Under the pieces are notes generated by a model. It was not told where the DNA came from. It was given only the letters and a program-made list of their open reading frames with translations, and ran no database searches. This document shows, piece after piece, positions 35,966 to 50,579 of a stretch of DNA of 64,000 nucleotides. The DNA is from Liolophura sinensis (lineage: Eukaryota > Mollusca > Polyplacophora > Chitonida > Chitonidae). The first letter of the stretch is position 1. Each line of letters starts with the position of its first letter. The stretch is taken from assembly GCF_032854445.1 (NCBI RefSeq), contig NC_088300.1, forward strand, positions 62,902,984 to 62,966,983, in the 5' to 3' direction. Position numbers and translations under genes: made by a program.

Positions 35966-38900
35966 CCCTGCCTGCTTGTCTGAAGTATTTTATCCTGGAG
36001 ATTATATGGCCAATTAAAATCTTAATTACTGTGCTTTATATCAGACAGTTAAAGGGAATGCTGAAAGTTATCTATACCTGAACAGTATTGTTTATTTGCA
36101 TGGACTTCAGACATACTACTACGCAGTTTTTGGACAGGTTGTATGTTTTACAAGACATTTAACAAAAAATGTTTGACCTGTGTTCGTACACGATGTGAAC
36201 GGAAATGAAAAGAGTGCAGAGTACAAATAAGTTCATTTTTTTTTTTCCAGTGGATGAGCTTTTTCCTCTTTTTATATAGTTTTCATCAGAAGCATTTAAA
36301 GGATATTGAGTGTTAAAATCGGATGTTGCATGGGTATAGGTTCTTGGTCCTGGTGATGTGAAGTATTTCAAGTGTACACATCCCTTTCTTAATGAGAATT
36401 CTAAGTGTCTGAGTGTTAAGCCAGTAAATGGCTGGGTTGAACTTGTTCTGGTCAGTCGGAAGAATCTATTAGCAGTGGCATGAAAACATGTTTCTTCTCT
36501 AAGGATATAGCATGGGGTAAAATACAGAGGTGACCTTTTAAATACTGCACTCGTGCCGATGGTTTAATTGTATGATTTATGCTTGAGTCACATGCGGCTG
36601 CATGTTTGATGTGGTGAAGACATCAAAGTGTTTGGGGTGGTTGATGGCCTACCCACCTGTAGGTCTCCTCCTTAATGAGTAAAATAGAGCTGGCCAGGTG
36701 GAGAGTGCTGTTGTCACTCCATGTCAGATTTGGGGGAATGATAACGCTCACTTTAGACTCTCCACTCGGCTTACCTTGACAACTCAGACAACTCTTTTGT
36801 TCTTTTGGCCTCGGGACTAAATGATTAAGCGACTCACTATGCATTTAACTCTTGTCTTCTGAGCACCAAATGAATACGATGTTAGCATAAGTGATTTTAA
36901 AAAAAGCAGATTAATGCCTGCAAATGTGAATAGGAGTCTATTTTTGGAAGAATTCTGTTTAGTGGCTTGACCACATCTTCCACTTAATGAAATGAAAAAG
37001 TTTATTGAAAGCTATAGGTACTGTGAATCTTAAAAGGTGTAAACATAAAAACATCTTGTTTATATTGTGGAAAGCAGTTTAGGTGACTATCCATATTGGT
37101 GAACTATATGTTTTGGACGTTTTTTTTTTCCTGTTTTTTTGTAATGGCATTCCGCTTAGTTTAGACCCTACATTGTCCACTTGTACCCCCACTGTCTACT
37201 TAAGTGTTCCTCTGTGCCTCTCTTTTGCTTCATTTCACTGGTAAATGAAATTGGTATTCATGCTTTCCTGGCTTTCCTGGCCCAAGCCCGTCAGGAACTG
37301 CTGGAATTTCCTTGGCTTTTCCCCCCCCAGCTCAGCCAACCCCACCCCCTTGTCTTCAGGCACTGGTCAGCTAGGACCGAAGTGTGTGGATTGATTCTCA
37401 CACAGCAAGCAGCCCCTAGTCTACCCAGTCAAGCGAAATGATTAGATTTGGTTTGTAACAGTGTTTAAATGGGATTACAGTGTGCAGTGACTGTGTTGGC
37501 CACAAATCTGGCTGTAGTCCTTTGGTGTCTGGCTTCAGCACTCTCTGACAAAGACCAGCTAACTAAGGGGCACAGTGGTCAATACTGAAGGGTCAGAACC
37601 CTCCAGAGCACGGTCAAAACCCTTCCTAAAGAGGGGTGCCATCAGAAGCTCAACCTCCAGACCTTGACAAAATTGAAAATTGCACTGCGAAAGCATTCAA
37701 AAAGCCATTTTAGAGTTAAAACTAGTGGTGTTATGTAAAGTAAGCATGCTTTTTATTGGAAAGTTTAGATGTCTATTGGTCTCTGTCTTTTTTTCTCTGG
37801 GCTTGTGTTAGTAGAAGCAGATGGTATGTAACTTCTGTATACAAATGATACTCACTCAGGCTGGTTTGATTCTAAAGCAGGTGCAGCATCGAAGCTATCA
37901 CGCTGGGTGTCAAAACAAACTCTAAAAAATAGCTCCACAGTTGTGGGTTTTTTTTTTTTTTTTTTGCTTTGGCATAGGCCTACTAAATACCGAACTACTC
38001 TAAAGTTAGCGCACTATCTAACCAGGGGAAAAGGAAGTTGTGTGATGTTAGACAGTTGAGTATCTGAGCCTGTATGTTTGGTCTCCACTTTGTGAGTCCC
38101 AGGTGATTTGCCACCATGCTATTTTCAGATTAATGGATCCGTATGATCTGGAGAAGAATATGCAGTTTTGATACAGAAATAATTACAGCAGGTCTTTCGG
38201 GGATTTGAGATCCTGACCGAATGCGTTTGTGGAACTGGCAAATGCATGATTACCTTACCATCCTATCTCAGCAGCACGAAAAGGCGCCACGGTTTAAGAG
38301 TCCCGTTTGGGCCCAGATATGCGTGTATATATACCCTTTTGTCAGACCTTTTGCTAGGGTCCCATGGGTAATGGTCTATTTGGATTTCTCTCCATGATTC
38401 TGCCAAAACGTCTGCTATACTTTTTCCGACACCTGAGTATCTTACTTTTGATCTGTACTCCCTTATATACATACTGCACACATCTGCATTGCACCATGTG
38501 GCCTTTACGTCCATTTTAATCTTTAGTTTAATTAAGTCACAAAATCTAGGTAAAAAGAAACTTAGATTTGCCGAAGTTTGATGCATATGCTTAAGTAACT
38601 AGCAGGTCATGTCAATGTCTTTGAGACACCCTATTTTGAAGAAATTAACCTAAAGACATTTAACCTGAAGTCTGGCTAAGTGTCTGGTGTGAGGTAAGAT
38701 AGTTTGGAAGTTTTGAAGGTTTGAAGTTTATGTTCCATGTTTCGATATGCCAACAAGTGTAGTACAGTAGGTTTTACTCCCCATTGTCAGGAATCTATAG
38801 TTGTTTCAGTAAATATACATGCATACCTATATGCCTAGAGTGAATATTATGAACACTCAAACCACAGACGATACGGCTGACTGACTGAGGTCAGTCACAT

Positions 38901-41900
38901 GTCTGAAGCTCATGTAATAAGTGCCGTCCAGGGACACAGTCATTTCACTGTCACGAAGACATGTCAACATTTGACCAGATAATGCCAGCATTGTTAACCC
39001 AACGATGAAAAAGAATCAGAATTTATTAATGGTATGGGAAGCCCTTTGTTGTATGGGTGTAATTAGTTTTATCCGACCTGTTTATGAGAAGGATTTTCAT
39101 TTGTATAGTGTGGGAATTGTGTGCTGCCATTTGTTCAACAAAAGAATCATGACTCGTGATGTAAGATCAGGATATGTCTGCTTATAATGCACCCACTTCT
39201 TTTAATTCTGATTTCTAGATTTATCTAGGAAGTAAAAAAGAAATGAAGTTATTGCAATGCGGTTAGGTTGAGATCTGTGTTTTATGAAAAAAGTGTTCAT
39301 GATTTATTTCATGTATCAGAGGATTAATTTAGAATGACTAATCAGTTGAAATATGTAGAATCTTTGTGTCAGAGTCAGATGTGTCAGATGAATTGTGTGT
39401 ATGTATACTGTGAAAAAAAAGAGAGCATTACATAATATCCAGTATATAATAGGTTGAGACAAAGTAAGGCCAAGTTTGATGAAAATGACAAATGGGGGAT
39501 TCCACCAACCATAAATACCATAAGTACATTTGTACAACGAAGTGAATTTAATTGGATGCAATATCTTGCAGCGTTAGAGTAAGGATTTAAAAGCATCATA
39601 TATTCATGAACTCTACGATTCACTTATATATTTATGCATATATATCTTATGCATGTAAATTAGTTGATTTTAATAAGACTGTTTGAACTCCTTGTCAAAT
39701 ATATTCACATTTCACATGTTGTAAGATGCATACCTTACATGAAAAACGTTTTTGTCGGACGTTCAAGAAAAATGTTGATCTGATTGGTAGTAATTGAATA
39801 TTCATCAGTTGTATCATGGTGTGATTGCTGGTTGCCCCAGGGATTGGGGTTTGGGACATGTACATGTATGTGGAGCTACCTCAGTTAGGGAGAGTGGAAC
39901 ACACAGACTGGTTAAGAGGCCCTCAGCCACCTGTGGTGTGTTTTATGCTATCTCAAATGACTGTCAGGTAATGCAGAGAGTCTCTTAGGTATGCCATTGC
40001 CCCAGGGCAAATGTTGAGGTTTTACTCGCTCATACTTCTTAACTGCTCCTACCCAGACACACAGACAGCCAGAGTAACTTGACAAAACATCTTAATGAAT
40101 CTATGTCCAATCCTCTTAAGCAGTGAAACTACTTTCACTTGAGTGACTAATCAGAGCATTTTCATAGATGTATGAAACAAATCTTTTTATTATGAAAAGT
40201 GATGTGTGGTAAAAGCTCAGTGACCGTGATTGTACATATCTGCCGGAGAAGATGTCATTTTGCTCTGATGTGTCAAGAGCAGACTATGCAAATTCAGGAA
40301 CATCAGTGGGAAACCTAAAGCAGCTTTGTTTTAAAGCTTTTAAGCGAATTATCTTAAGATGTGGATTATCTGAAAATATATCTAATTTGCATTTGCATAC
40401 TACAAAAAAAATGATAACGCATAATGTTTTGTACTGGGTCAAGGCAGAAAAATGATAAGCCAGGCGTATCCTTGTACAGTGACAAGTAATAAAACTGTTG
40501 AAAAAAAAGAGATACAGAAATACCGGTGTGTTTCTTTGAAAGAGACAACCCTCCCTTGTCTTTGGGCCAAACCAGTGAAATCCTCTCCGGATTAAATATT
40601 GATTAAGAAATATTATACGAGATCAGGTTTATATATCCTTGACCTTGAGCTTGTTATCAAGGGAACAAGTATTCGGTGAACATGACAAAATGGCTGTGTG
40701 GTGAACATGTCCCTGTGAGGAAGACTCTGCCAAAATCAACATTAGGATCCAGGGAATTATGGGCAATGGCCAAACCATGGGTAGCGTTACACTTAGGTGT
40801 CAACTGTTAAAATGTAGACTGCAGAAAACACAAGTAAACATCTTTACTTTAGGGGTTATGCCTTTGCATCTTTGTGAGAGAAAAACGAAACAATGGTGTT
40901 CTTTTCACACGTTAGCATCCACTGTGAATGTTTTGGTCAGGGTCCGTGAAGGTACATTTCTATAGTTGAATTTAACTTTAGTGCTTGTGAAGTCCATTTT
41001 TGCTAGTGTCCCAAGAATCTCTGTAATTAAAGGGCTTTTTAGTTCCTGACACTGTGAGCAGACTGAAGAGTTTAGAGTAATTGGTACTTCAGCTCTAACC
41101 ATATTTGCCCAGCCCTGAAAATCATGGCTTAGTTCATTCTGCTGTAATGAGCTCGCGAAAGATAGAGGCAACAGGGGTGTTCGACGGAGGCGTGAGGTTC
41201 CGAGGATGTTGGCCAGCTATTCATCGGTCATGTCCACTACCTTGAGCGAGTAGTTGGCTTTCCTGGTAGCCAGCTGAAACCATTGTGAAGTCCCGCAGCC
41301 CTGAGCTCCCTATCATCGGCACTCACATAAAGACAGTTTCTGAAGCACTTTAGTGAAAACAGGCAGGATCAGGTGGCTCCAGCCTTTGACCAAGGCTTTG
41401 GTTAGAGAGCACTATCAGGCTCTGGTTAGGGGATGATTATTTTTGACTGGCCGTCTGATCCATGTCAGGGACATGTCATGCTATTCACAGCTTCACATGA
41501 TGCATGGTCTCTATACTGATACTGTCCATTGGCTGTCAAAGGAGCAGGTGGGAAATCTGTTCCTCAAAAGCCTGTTCAGTGTGACCAGTTTTATATGCAG
41601 AAGGATGTTACAAGGGGAACATTATTTGTCTAATGTCCAGCACTCCTTTTGTCGTGTTCCCCTGCCAGAGACTCAGAATAACAACAACAACAGTGGGTAA
41701 AGGGCAAAGTTTAACTGGGCACACAGGTGACAGAATATGCAGGGCTGGGGGGATTAATGTTTTAGAGTCCAGTACCTCTTCACAGGACGTGCCAGTCCAT
41801 GTTTATGCCGTCTTAAGCTGTAAAACTGTTTCCGTGGCAAAGTTGTAGACACTGACTTAACATATCCATGTGAATTAGAAGGGAAGGAGCTAATGCCAGC

Positions 41901-44900
41901 AAACCGTTGGATCTCTTTAGTTTTGGCCAGCTTTTGGTATATCCCTGAGGTTGAGAAAATTCTGGGCTTAACAACTGTTTGTAAAGGCTGTGTCCAGAAC
42001 TAATTAAGTTTTGACTGGACATGATCTCGGTCGGCTTACTAACGGTGACCATATGACTTTAATTCACAGTGGGAGGTATGTGACGGGAAAGGAAAAATGT
42101 TTTTAATCAGTATTAGGTATTTTCGGAATGCTGTTATGTTCATTAAAATTTTTAACAGGCTATAAACTAAAAATTCCTGTTCTTACTGATCATAGTTGAC
42201 TTCACTCAAAATTCTTAACAAAATACCTACTTTCATTTAAGTAAACAAGCAAAAAATTGAGCACGTTCAAGTTTTAACAGTGTATTCACCAAGTTTTGTT
42301 TGGAGAGATTTCTGATTGGAGGATATTGGGTGGTATTTTGACTGTGTGATAATAAAAGACGGACAAGGACATCAGAACAATGGGTGTCAATATAACTATG
42401 CAGTAGAATGTACATGTATCTAGTTGTGTGTACATCTTAGGGCCCCCGGGGAGGTATAGCCTGATGTTACCCTAGAGACATGATTGGCCCATCTGCCCAG
42501 AATTGCCTTCCATGACCCACACATGTTTGGGAGCTTCTACGTTCACATTTTTCCCAATGTGCTCTCAAGGACTGAATAATGCATAGATACGTGCTTCGTG
42601 TTATCTTCCGTCACATCAAATATTTTCCCTGCAGCATGCAACCTTAATTTAGGGGGTTGGTTCGAGAGTTATGTGTCAAGTTTAGGGTGGAGGGAAAATG
42701 TTCAGCTGTCGTCTGCAAGCTCACAATGAAAGGAGACAACAATGTCAAATGTTTGCTTTGTTTAAGTTGACACTTTTCCCATTCTGCCCAACATATTCAT
42801 GCTGCAAATGATCGGATAGCAAGAGCTGGCTGGTGAAGAAGAGATTATTTCACAAATAGAATATTTTCTCTGTTAAGCCTAACAGAGTATTAATGAGCAG
42901 AACTGACAGCAACTTTTTTAATTTGTTACGAGTGAAGAAGTAGAGCCTTTTCGAAACAAAGCCTGTGTTTCATTTTAGGGATTTGAGAATTAAAGTTCTT
43001 TCTTGTCTTGTATTTGAGGATTTGTTAAAAGGTTCATATATCATTTTTGACATCAAAGCAATGTGCCACCTGTACGGCGTGTGAAAGAATTTAAGCGTTG
43101 AATCCACAAGCTCATTACCTGTAAAATGCCATCTATTTTACCTACTGATGGATTGGAATGTCAGTGGGGGGATCAAGCCGTTACCTGGCCTGCTAGAGAT
43201 CACTGGCAGATGTGAAAAAAGATAGGCGAAGAAAGAAAATTGCTGCTACTTGAAATTAGCCCCAGGTTAAAATAGGCTCTCTATCTTAACACCTCATCTG
43301 GGTATGAAGTGAGCTTGGCCCATTACATAATAACAACAGTTGTACCTTGTTCATGTCAAGTGGGGACTTCCTTTGCTCTCCTTCTCAAGTGGCCCTCTCT
43401 TCTTAAGGCCACTATTTATCCATGGGTTCAACTGGATCTAGGATTTCCCCCACACATTGTCTCTTATCTTCCCAATTTCCCTTCTGAAGAGCCCTGATAC
43501 CAGGAATGTTGAATTAAGACCCTACAGTCAGGCCGCGGAGTGCAGTGTTACATCTGTTGACAAGAGTTTTAGTCTCAATCTTCTATGTAAAGTTAAAAGT
43601 TTTGGCCAAAATTAAATATTTTAAGTTCAAGGCTCTACACATTTTTAGGGATAAGCATACCCCTGTGTTTTGTTTTGGAATCATGTCTGTCAATATATGC
43701 CTGAAGAATTCTGTGTTGGCCAGGCATTCTAACTACTCTCACAGTATCAGGGCTATATCCAGGTGGGAGGTGAAGAAAATTGAAAGGGTGGTGGGGCCCA
43801 AAGGGTTTAGGGAAGTGAAATACCTGTGTTGCTATTCCTACAGGGTTTTAAAGGATTCCTGTCATTTGTTTCGGGAGCTTGTTAAGCTATTCAGTGGTTA
43901 AGTTAATGGTGTGGACGGAACTGCCTATGGGTTGCCAGGAAAAGTGACCAGGCTGACCATATGGTTCACACACCCTCAGGGCTGATAAAGTTCTCTTTGG
44001 CCAGCTGCATGTACCATGGTCATTTCTGGCTGGCTGGGTTCTCAGCCATTTGCCTGGGTCACTTGAGGCCAGTTGACCAACACCAGAGATCACAGCTCTG
44101 GTTAACTCTGGTCAGCTCATAAATGGGCAGTGTGTCAAAATAAAACCTTTTGCTACTGTCAACTGGTGCTAAAACCAACAGCCAGTGGGCTACCAATGTA
44201 ATTGAGATGGCTAAAACAAACTTGTGTGACCATGCAGCCTACTGATACTCTAGAACAACCTACAGCATGTTCAACAAGCAGGGGAACTGTTTGATGAGGG
44301 ATAAAACTTTGCTTAATCTAAATGGTTACTCTGTGTTAACTAATAGGGATACAATAATACTGGGTAATTTCCAACTGTGTCGTAATCCGCGTGACTGAGA
44401 AGTTAAATAGCCTCAAACCTAAGTATTGTGAAATTTACCAGAGTCAACCCGCTTGTGGCATGACGATTGTTGACAGGATAACTTGGCCTGAAGGCAAAAC
44501 TATCAAATCGTGGGAATGTCTCGTATCCATTCTTTGTAGAACAGTTTTTACTAATTGAATGAAGAATAGAGTCATTGAATAGCTATGGAAACTGAGGAGT
44601 TGACGCAGTGCATGGGTTTTTCTTACCGGATGGAATATAGTGTTCTCATTTATTATACCCTTACAATCACAATGATTTCATGATGCTATAAAAAGCCCCT
44701 CACTTCATGTAACTTTTAATTATTGTGTTTTCCCTTTTGAGCATTTGAGTGCATTCTCAACCAAAAGAAAATGAAATCTAGGCAGACTTTCTGGTGCCGT
44801 GTTGAAAAAATAAAAAATGTTGTCAAATTTTTAGTAACTGTACGGTAGCAATGAGTATAGCTGGTGTAGCTCTAATTTGTAAGTATACAAAGCAGCACAA

Positions 44901-47900
44901 ACTGTAGGTGTTTGGTTACTCAGCTCAGCCAACATCCAGATGGTTAACTGACAAGGTGTCTCAGAAACAGGTTCAAAACTGACAGACTTCCAAGGATGAG
45001 TGAAAAATGAACCTTGAAGCATGTTAACGACCTGCACGAAGTGTTGAGGGAGCATAAAGCTTGCCAGAGCTCTATGGTCATTTCCAGAACTGAACCCAAT
45101 CCCATACAGCTCCGATTACAGATTTCAGTGAGAACGTTTATTGTCCTTCTGAAGTAATGTTTGAGGAAATTTATGTTTTAAACTCCACAGAAACTATACC
45201 CAGCAAGGTCAGTGTTAAGGAAAGTTCTTTGATGCTGGAGTGGTTTATTTGTGGAAGTTGCTTCATGCTGCACAATAACATGAATGGATAGGTCTGCATG
45301 CCTTGCTAACATCCTGTCAGAACAAAAGAACAGACGCAATTACGACAGGTTTTTATGCACCACTCTCTTCTCGCCTTTGTGAGGTATCAAGTAATGTTAA
45401 TCCTTGTAATCACTATCTGGGCAACAAATTTGCTGTTAGTGCAAGGCTCAAAATCTTAACAGTACATGAAAAGAAATGATGATAAATCAAAGTGAAAGGA
45501 AAAATAGAGAAAAACTTAAATTAAATTTGTTTTCCGTTTACATTTGGGTTCGCAAACGATGGCAAATCCCATCGCTAAAGATTGATGACACTTTTATCTG
45601 CCAGAGAATAATGACGGTTTTGTTGCCACATAGTACCGAACCCTCTCAATCACAGAAGACATGTTTCATAGCTGCCATCTTCTAGCAGCACACGGGAAGG
45701 GATGGCAGTTTCCTTCCTGTTTGCAGGACTTAATTAGAGGCCCAGCCTCTGAGAGAAAAACTCTTGTCTGGAAATGCTCAGGGAAAGTTAGGTTCCACCA
45801 AAGTGTTAATTGTGCTGGATAACCTTGTCACTTTTCTCTGGTTCCCTAACAAATCCTGACTCCACTCTCTGTCTATATATAACTGGACTGCCTTGTTAGT
45901 TTGGCCACAACAAAACCAGAGCAACTTCCCTCACCATGCTTGTGATTTGTGGTTTAATCTGCACTGACAGTATCTCTGAATTTGTGGGCTTCGAGCTCGT
46001 AAATATCTCGCCTTGCCCATCAGTCACCTCATTATGCCAGACACAAGATGGTGTCAAAACCAACCCAAATTGACAATCAAGGAGCCAGAAATATAATTGA
46101 GTCCAAAAATATCAGTGTTTTTCTTAATGAACTGTGTGTCCTCTATTTTGTCTGCACAAACATTTTATTTGGCAAATGTCCTCCACTGAGGAGCATCTTT
46201 CACAGTTAGCATCACTTCGTCTTTCACTGGTTTGGCCATTTTGTCTTTTTCATGTGCAGTTTGTGAAGTATACTTATCATGTATGAAAGTGGTAGAGTTC
46301 GCCCTGCTCTTTCTGCTGATGGCCTGTTCTAGTTCCATAACCTAAACACACCCTCTGTTTGCTACTGGAGTTTCACAGATTGATTTATGTTTTAACAAAT
46401 AACTCCCATTGGTAAGCAAAGTTATATCACTGTAATTTAGTTACAAAGTATCTCATTGTTTGGCAGATGACTTCAGAGATCGATGTAATCAAACGACTCT
46501 CAGTGGAAAAAAAAATCAAATAATATACATTCTGAATTATGCATGAAGTTGTGTTATATGATGAATGGCAGATTGGTTGTTGTGAGAACATCCCAGTCTA
46601 TGTAGCCTTCATTCATCAGCCAAACTAAACCGAACAGAGAAAGGCGAATAATAGAGATTGATGAGCCTTCAGGGAGCCATTATTGTTTCTGATTTTACAT
46701 ACAACCCTTTAGCAGCACGGCCAAGAAGCTTGGAACAGATAACTATAAGTTGATCTTGCTCTTTGAACCAGAATAAGTAAGTCTGGCTACAATTCCACTG
46801 TATAATTATTTTTCTTCATCAAACTTTCATCAGGGCTGCAATGGATGTATTGATGGACTGATGGCATGTGAACAACGGTTTAATCTTGAGCTTGTATTTT
46901 GGATGGCAGTAAGGGGCAAATTAAACCCACAGTGCAGATCATGCTATGCAGCAGGATTTCTTTAGATGAAATACAGGACTTAAAAAAGAGGTCATTTAAG
47001 TAACAAAAATATGGAAGAGGGATTTTAAGGTTGAAAGCAATTACTTGGAAAACAGGGGCAAATAGATGAAGAAACTTTCAGTGCTTTTGGTCTTGGGACC
47101 CCTTGAAGATTGTTGTTAAGCCCTTGGAGGATAGTGAAGCATTCTGGATCAACAAGAACAGTGGTAGATCATGAACGGTCAGAAAGAAAACGTGTTCATA
47201 TTGAGTGGTAGGAGATGTGTGCTCTTGTGCAAAGGAATGGCTGTTTTTTCCCTTTTTTCGCTCGGCTTAATCTTCTATTTCATAAAGTAGTTTGATCAGT
47301 GGGTTGTTTTCTCTTACAGTCACATTTTATGAGATTAGGGCGAGGGATAGATATGAGAGTGATAGTGACACGGCTGATCTACACAGCTCTCTCCGCTACA
47401 TCTCTATCAGAATTCATTGATTTTCAGATCTGTGGCTAAATGAAGTCTTGATTGCTGTAGATTTGATGCTGTAGCCCTCGCCAGATTTCCTTCTGGGAGC
47501 ATCGTTTGAGGAGGTGGCCGAAGCGACTGCGGCAAACAATGTATACATTGATCTGGGGAGTTTGAGGAGAAACTGGGGAATTTATGATGGGAGATTGCGG
47601 AAGGGGGTATATTGAGGTGAAAACCTTAGCTTGGAGGACCTCTGGAGTAGCTATTATTGTCTCAGAAAAGTGCCGGGCCAAAGAGAAAATTGAAGAACAG
47701 TGCCTGTGTGTGCATGGTGTCTGAATTTCAGGTCTGCTAGGGATAAGAGGGATAGAATAGCTGTAACATCTTGGGAAACGACTATGCTTGATTTAATAAT
47801 AGTGAGACAGCCGTAAGGTCAGTCTTGTGCCATTAGCTGTGATGGAAACTTTTGACTTTGGCACCTTGCATGGCTCGTTTGGCCGTTAGACTTTGTCCGA

Positions 47901-48880
47901 GTCCAGGTTTTACCGTCACCAAGTGTAAATAATGTACTTACATTTCAGCTGAGTTTTTAAATTGAGTTTTAAAGGTTACCGTAAGTTGTCTTTGTTCCTG
48001 AGACTGAGTCAGTATGTCTAAGCAAATTGGTAGTCGAGTCGACGCCAGCGTGCTGCAGATGTCTAATTCTTATTAATGAGCATTTGATTAGTCGAAAGCA
48101 AGTGTAACCATCCAGTGCTAATTGACCATCTGCAGAGTAGAGGGGTGACATAGCTGTGTATGCTCTGGGTGGAGATCTGCCATCTTAACCTCCAACATGT
48201 TTAGGGCTGCATTGAACAGATAACACATAATGAACATTAAATCTGAGCTGTTCGTTAAGAGATAATTTAATTTAAATCTTAAATCGGGCGCTATGATGCA
48301 TAAAATTCAGTGAAAAAATTTTGTGCGACCATCCATGTTGACCATGTGGGTAGTCTCTGGTCTGTATGTACAAGTATTAACTAGTAGATGGGTATAGAGA
48401 TGTGGGTTAGCTGAGACTGGAGCCTGACTAATGTCGTACCTAACTGGCTTTATTATTTATAGACCTCATAAGTGGAGTCATAAAAAGGCTGTGAAATGTG
48501 GCAATTTGCACTTGTTCTGGAGGATGTCTTAGGAGAACCTTACCCACCAGATGCCCTAACACATTAAAGAAGAATTTGTGGTATAGAGGCATATAGGAGT
48601 CAGTGCCTCATAACCGTATGCCTGACACAGATATCCCTGAGATTGTATGGACTTAACTTCAAGTCAGGGAAGCTGATCTCTTTGCATGTGCATAGTTTAG
48701 TCTGCTGTCTAAAAATGTCTTCGTAGTTATCATTTAATAAACGCAGCCAGCGTTGTTATTGTTTGCCAAACTTTTTTAACTTGACATTTTCTTTTTATAT
48801 CCACTTTTGTGTTACAAGCTGTTGAATCTGTTACACAGCAGTTTCACGGTGTACAAAGTTTAAACATGTTGCCCACCTTT

Positions 48881-48894
48881 GTCGCCATGGCAAC
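48881..48894. promoter_or_regulatory. RFX X-box (site 2)
   Basis: GTCGCCATGGCAAC matches the X-box pattern RYYNYYATRRNRAC at every position and has a palindromic core (GCCATGGC). It lies in intron 1, about 0.3 kb before a CpG-retaining block at 49.2 kb. Confidence 0.55.
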
Positions 48895-49199
48895 TGGAGA
48901 TTGTGCAAATGTTGCAGACTTCTCGTGTGTGTATCGGTCAACACATACACTTGTCAGACAAGACTGTTTGTTTAGGACAACATAAAAACAAACATTGCTT
49001 CTCTATAAAAGTCGAATGGACATTTTTTAGTTCAGGGAAAGAAGGAAAAGCAAAAAAAAACACGAAAAAAAAATTCCTTGCACCATCATTTTACTTCGTT
49101 TGTCCTGTCTTTGGTTTAGAAAAGGGCTTGTTATCTGGAGCAGTTGACCAATCACCTGTCAGATTGTTTATTGGCTGATCACCTTTCGTTTGCACAACC

Positions 49200-49425
49200 T
49201 GGGTAAATTTGCGGAAGATCGGAGGATATCGGCTATCGATATATCACTCCCGGAAGTCCTAGCTTATAAACTTCAGTTTTTGGTAGGCTTTAGACAAAGA
49301 TGAACATCAAATACTGGGGCCTTCCTGTGCAGGAGTTGATGTACTATCCTCTTTCGGAAGTTCGCATGGCTGTGTCAGTCTCTGCCTGACCGCGGGCGAT
49401 CGACACACCGCCTCTCTTTGTTCAA
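49200..49425. promoter_or_regulatory. CpG-retaining intronic pocket 2
   Basis: About 12 CpG in 49201-49440, including GACCGCGGGCGATCGACACACCG-like dense sequence near 49389-49410. Just upstream, an oppositely oriented CCAAT pair (ACCAATCAC and TATTGGCTG, about 49145-49178) and RFX site 2 are found. It could be an alternative promoter or enhancer. Confidence 0.35.
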
Positions 49426-50564
49426 GAGTCAGACAATTCAAATGCCTCAGATTTTCTTCTGATGAAGTTTCAGCCCTCAGAATGTCTATCGTGTTCTAAA
49501 CTCTGAAGTTTTGCTCCTTCGTAGATTCCCACTAATACCAGGGCACAGCTCTGTGCAGCAACCTTGCATTATGGGTGTTGTTCCTTCGCTGATAAAGCAA
49601 CCAATCACATTTCTGACATTATCAGGTTCCACTAACACCAAAGGTTTATTCGGAGTCCCTAGCTCTTTTCAAGAAAAGCCACATATTATGCTGGTGTGGA
49701 GATTGAAAACTCCCCAGCTTCCCTCATCTACAGCTGAACATTTGTTTTTTGAGGATTGTTTGCCAAGATTTTGAGGGCTGTGATGGTGGGGTAAGCTTTA
49801 CGTGGCTAATCAAGCATCTTTAGCCCAGGTGGAAAAATGTGATTATATTCTTATAACGTAATACGCCTGCGCACGCATCTAGTTAGACACTTAACACGCT
49901 GTTTGTTCTTTGTAACTCCTAACTTGCCACACCTAGTATTAAGAAAATGTGGAGCACAGGAACCCCAGCTGACAAAGTTGAAGACACATGCTGGCCGCCT
50001 GTCAACCTCTAATCTCTATGCTTCAGAATATCCTTTAACCAACAGATAGCTTCCCCCCCGTGGATTGCATTTCTAAGTTTCTAGACTTTGGTCGCAGGGT
50101 TGTCGATATGTGTACATTATTGCACTTTGGTGTCTAATTGTTGTTGACAGGTTAGCTCCCTTGATTTGCCGAGAGTAACAAGGAGTTACAGTGTAAGGGT
50201 TATGCAATGCACACCCTTAATTACCCCTGCGTCTTCTCTTAGGGATTTATCGAAACTGTTTATGCCTTTTGGAGGAAATTTATCTCAACATTATCAAGTT
50301 TCTTAGTCAGATCTGCCTCTTCGAGTTTATAGAAGTTGAGACTTGGGGAGATGGCTGTAATTTGATTTGGTGCCTGTAGAACACTCTTAACACAAGCCCT
50401 GAAGGGTAGCCGGGGGATTTAGGTGGTGGACAGGAATCCAGTTCTTGTTTCAAGATTCCAACACACATTTTTCTTTGATCACCCTTCCACAGGTGTCTCT
50501 GTTTACATCTTGGCAGTTAACACTTCAGTTTGGATTTCCCTCTTCAACTTGCCACTGGAAGGAA

Positions 50565-50579
50565 ATGCAAATTTAATTA
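50565..50579 (+). promoter_or_regulatory. POU octamer abutting a homeodomain site
   Basis: ATGCAAAT (50565-50572) is the exact octamer bound by POU factors. TTAATTA (50573-50579), a canonical homeodomain core, follows directly. The juxtaposition resembles developmental enhancers, but both motifs are AT-rich and short. Confidence 0.35.

Noticed and set aside
37300-37335. Strong 3' splice acceptor look-alike (pyrimidine run then CCCCCCCCAG)
   Set aside because: No downstream reading frame resembles ephrin or any known family in a fitting phase.
48879-49178. Frame containing FVCPVFG, checked as a possible ephrin exon 2
   Set aside because: Surrounding residues do not fit the ephrin domain, and no acceptor site in a matching phase is visible.
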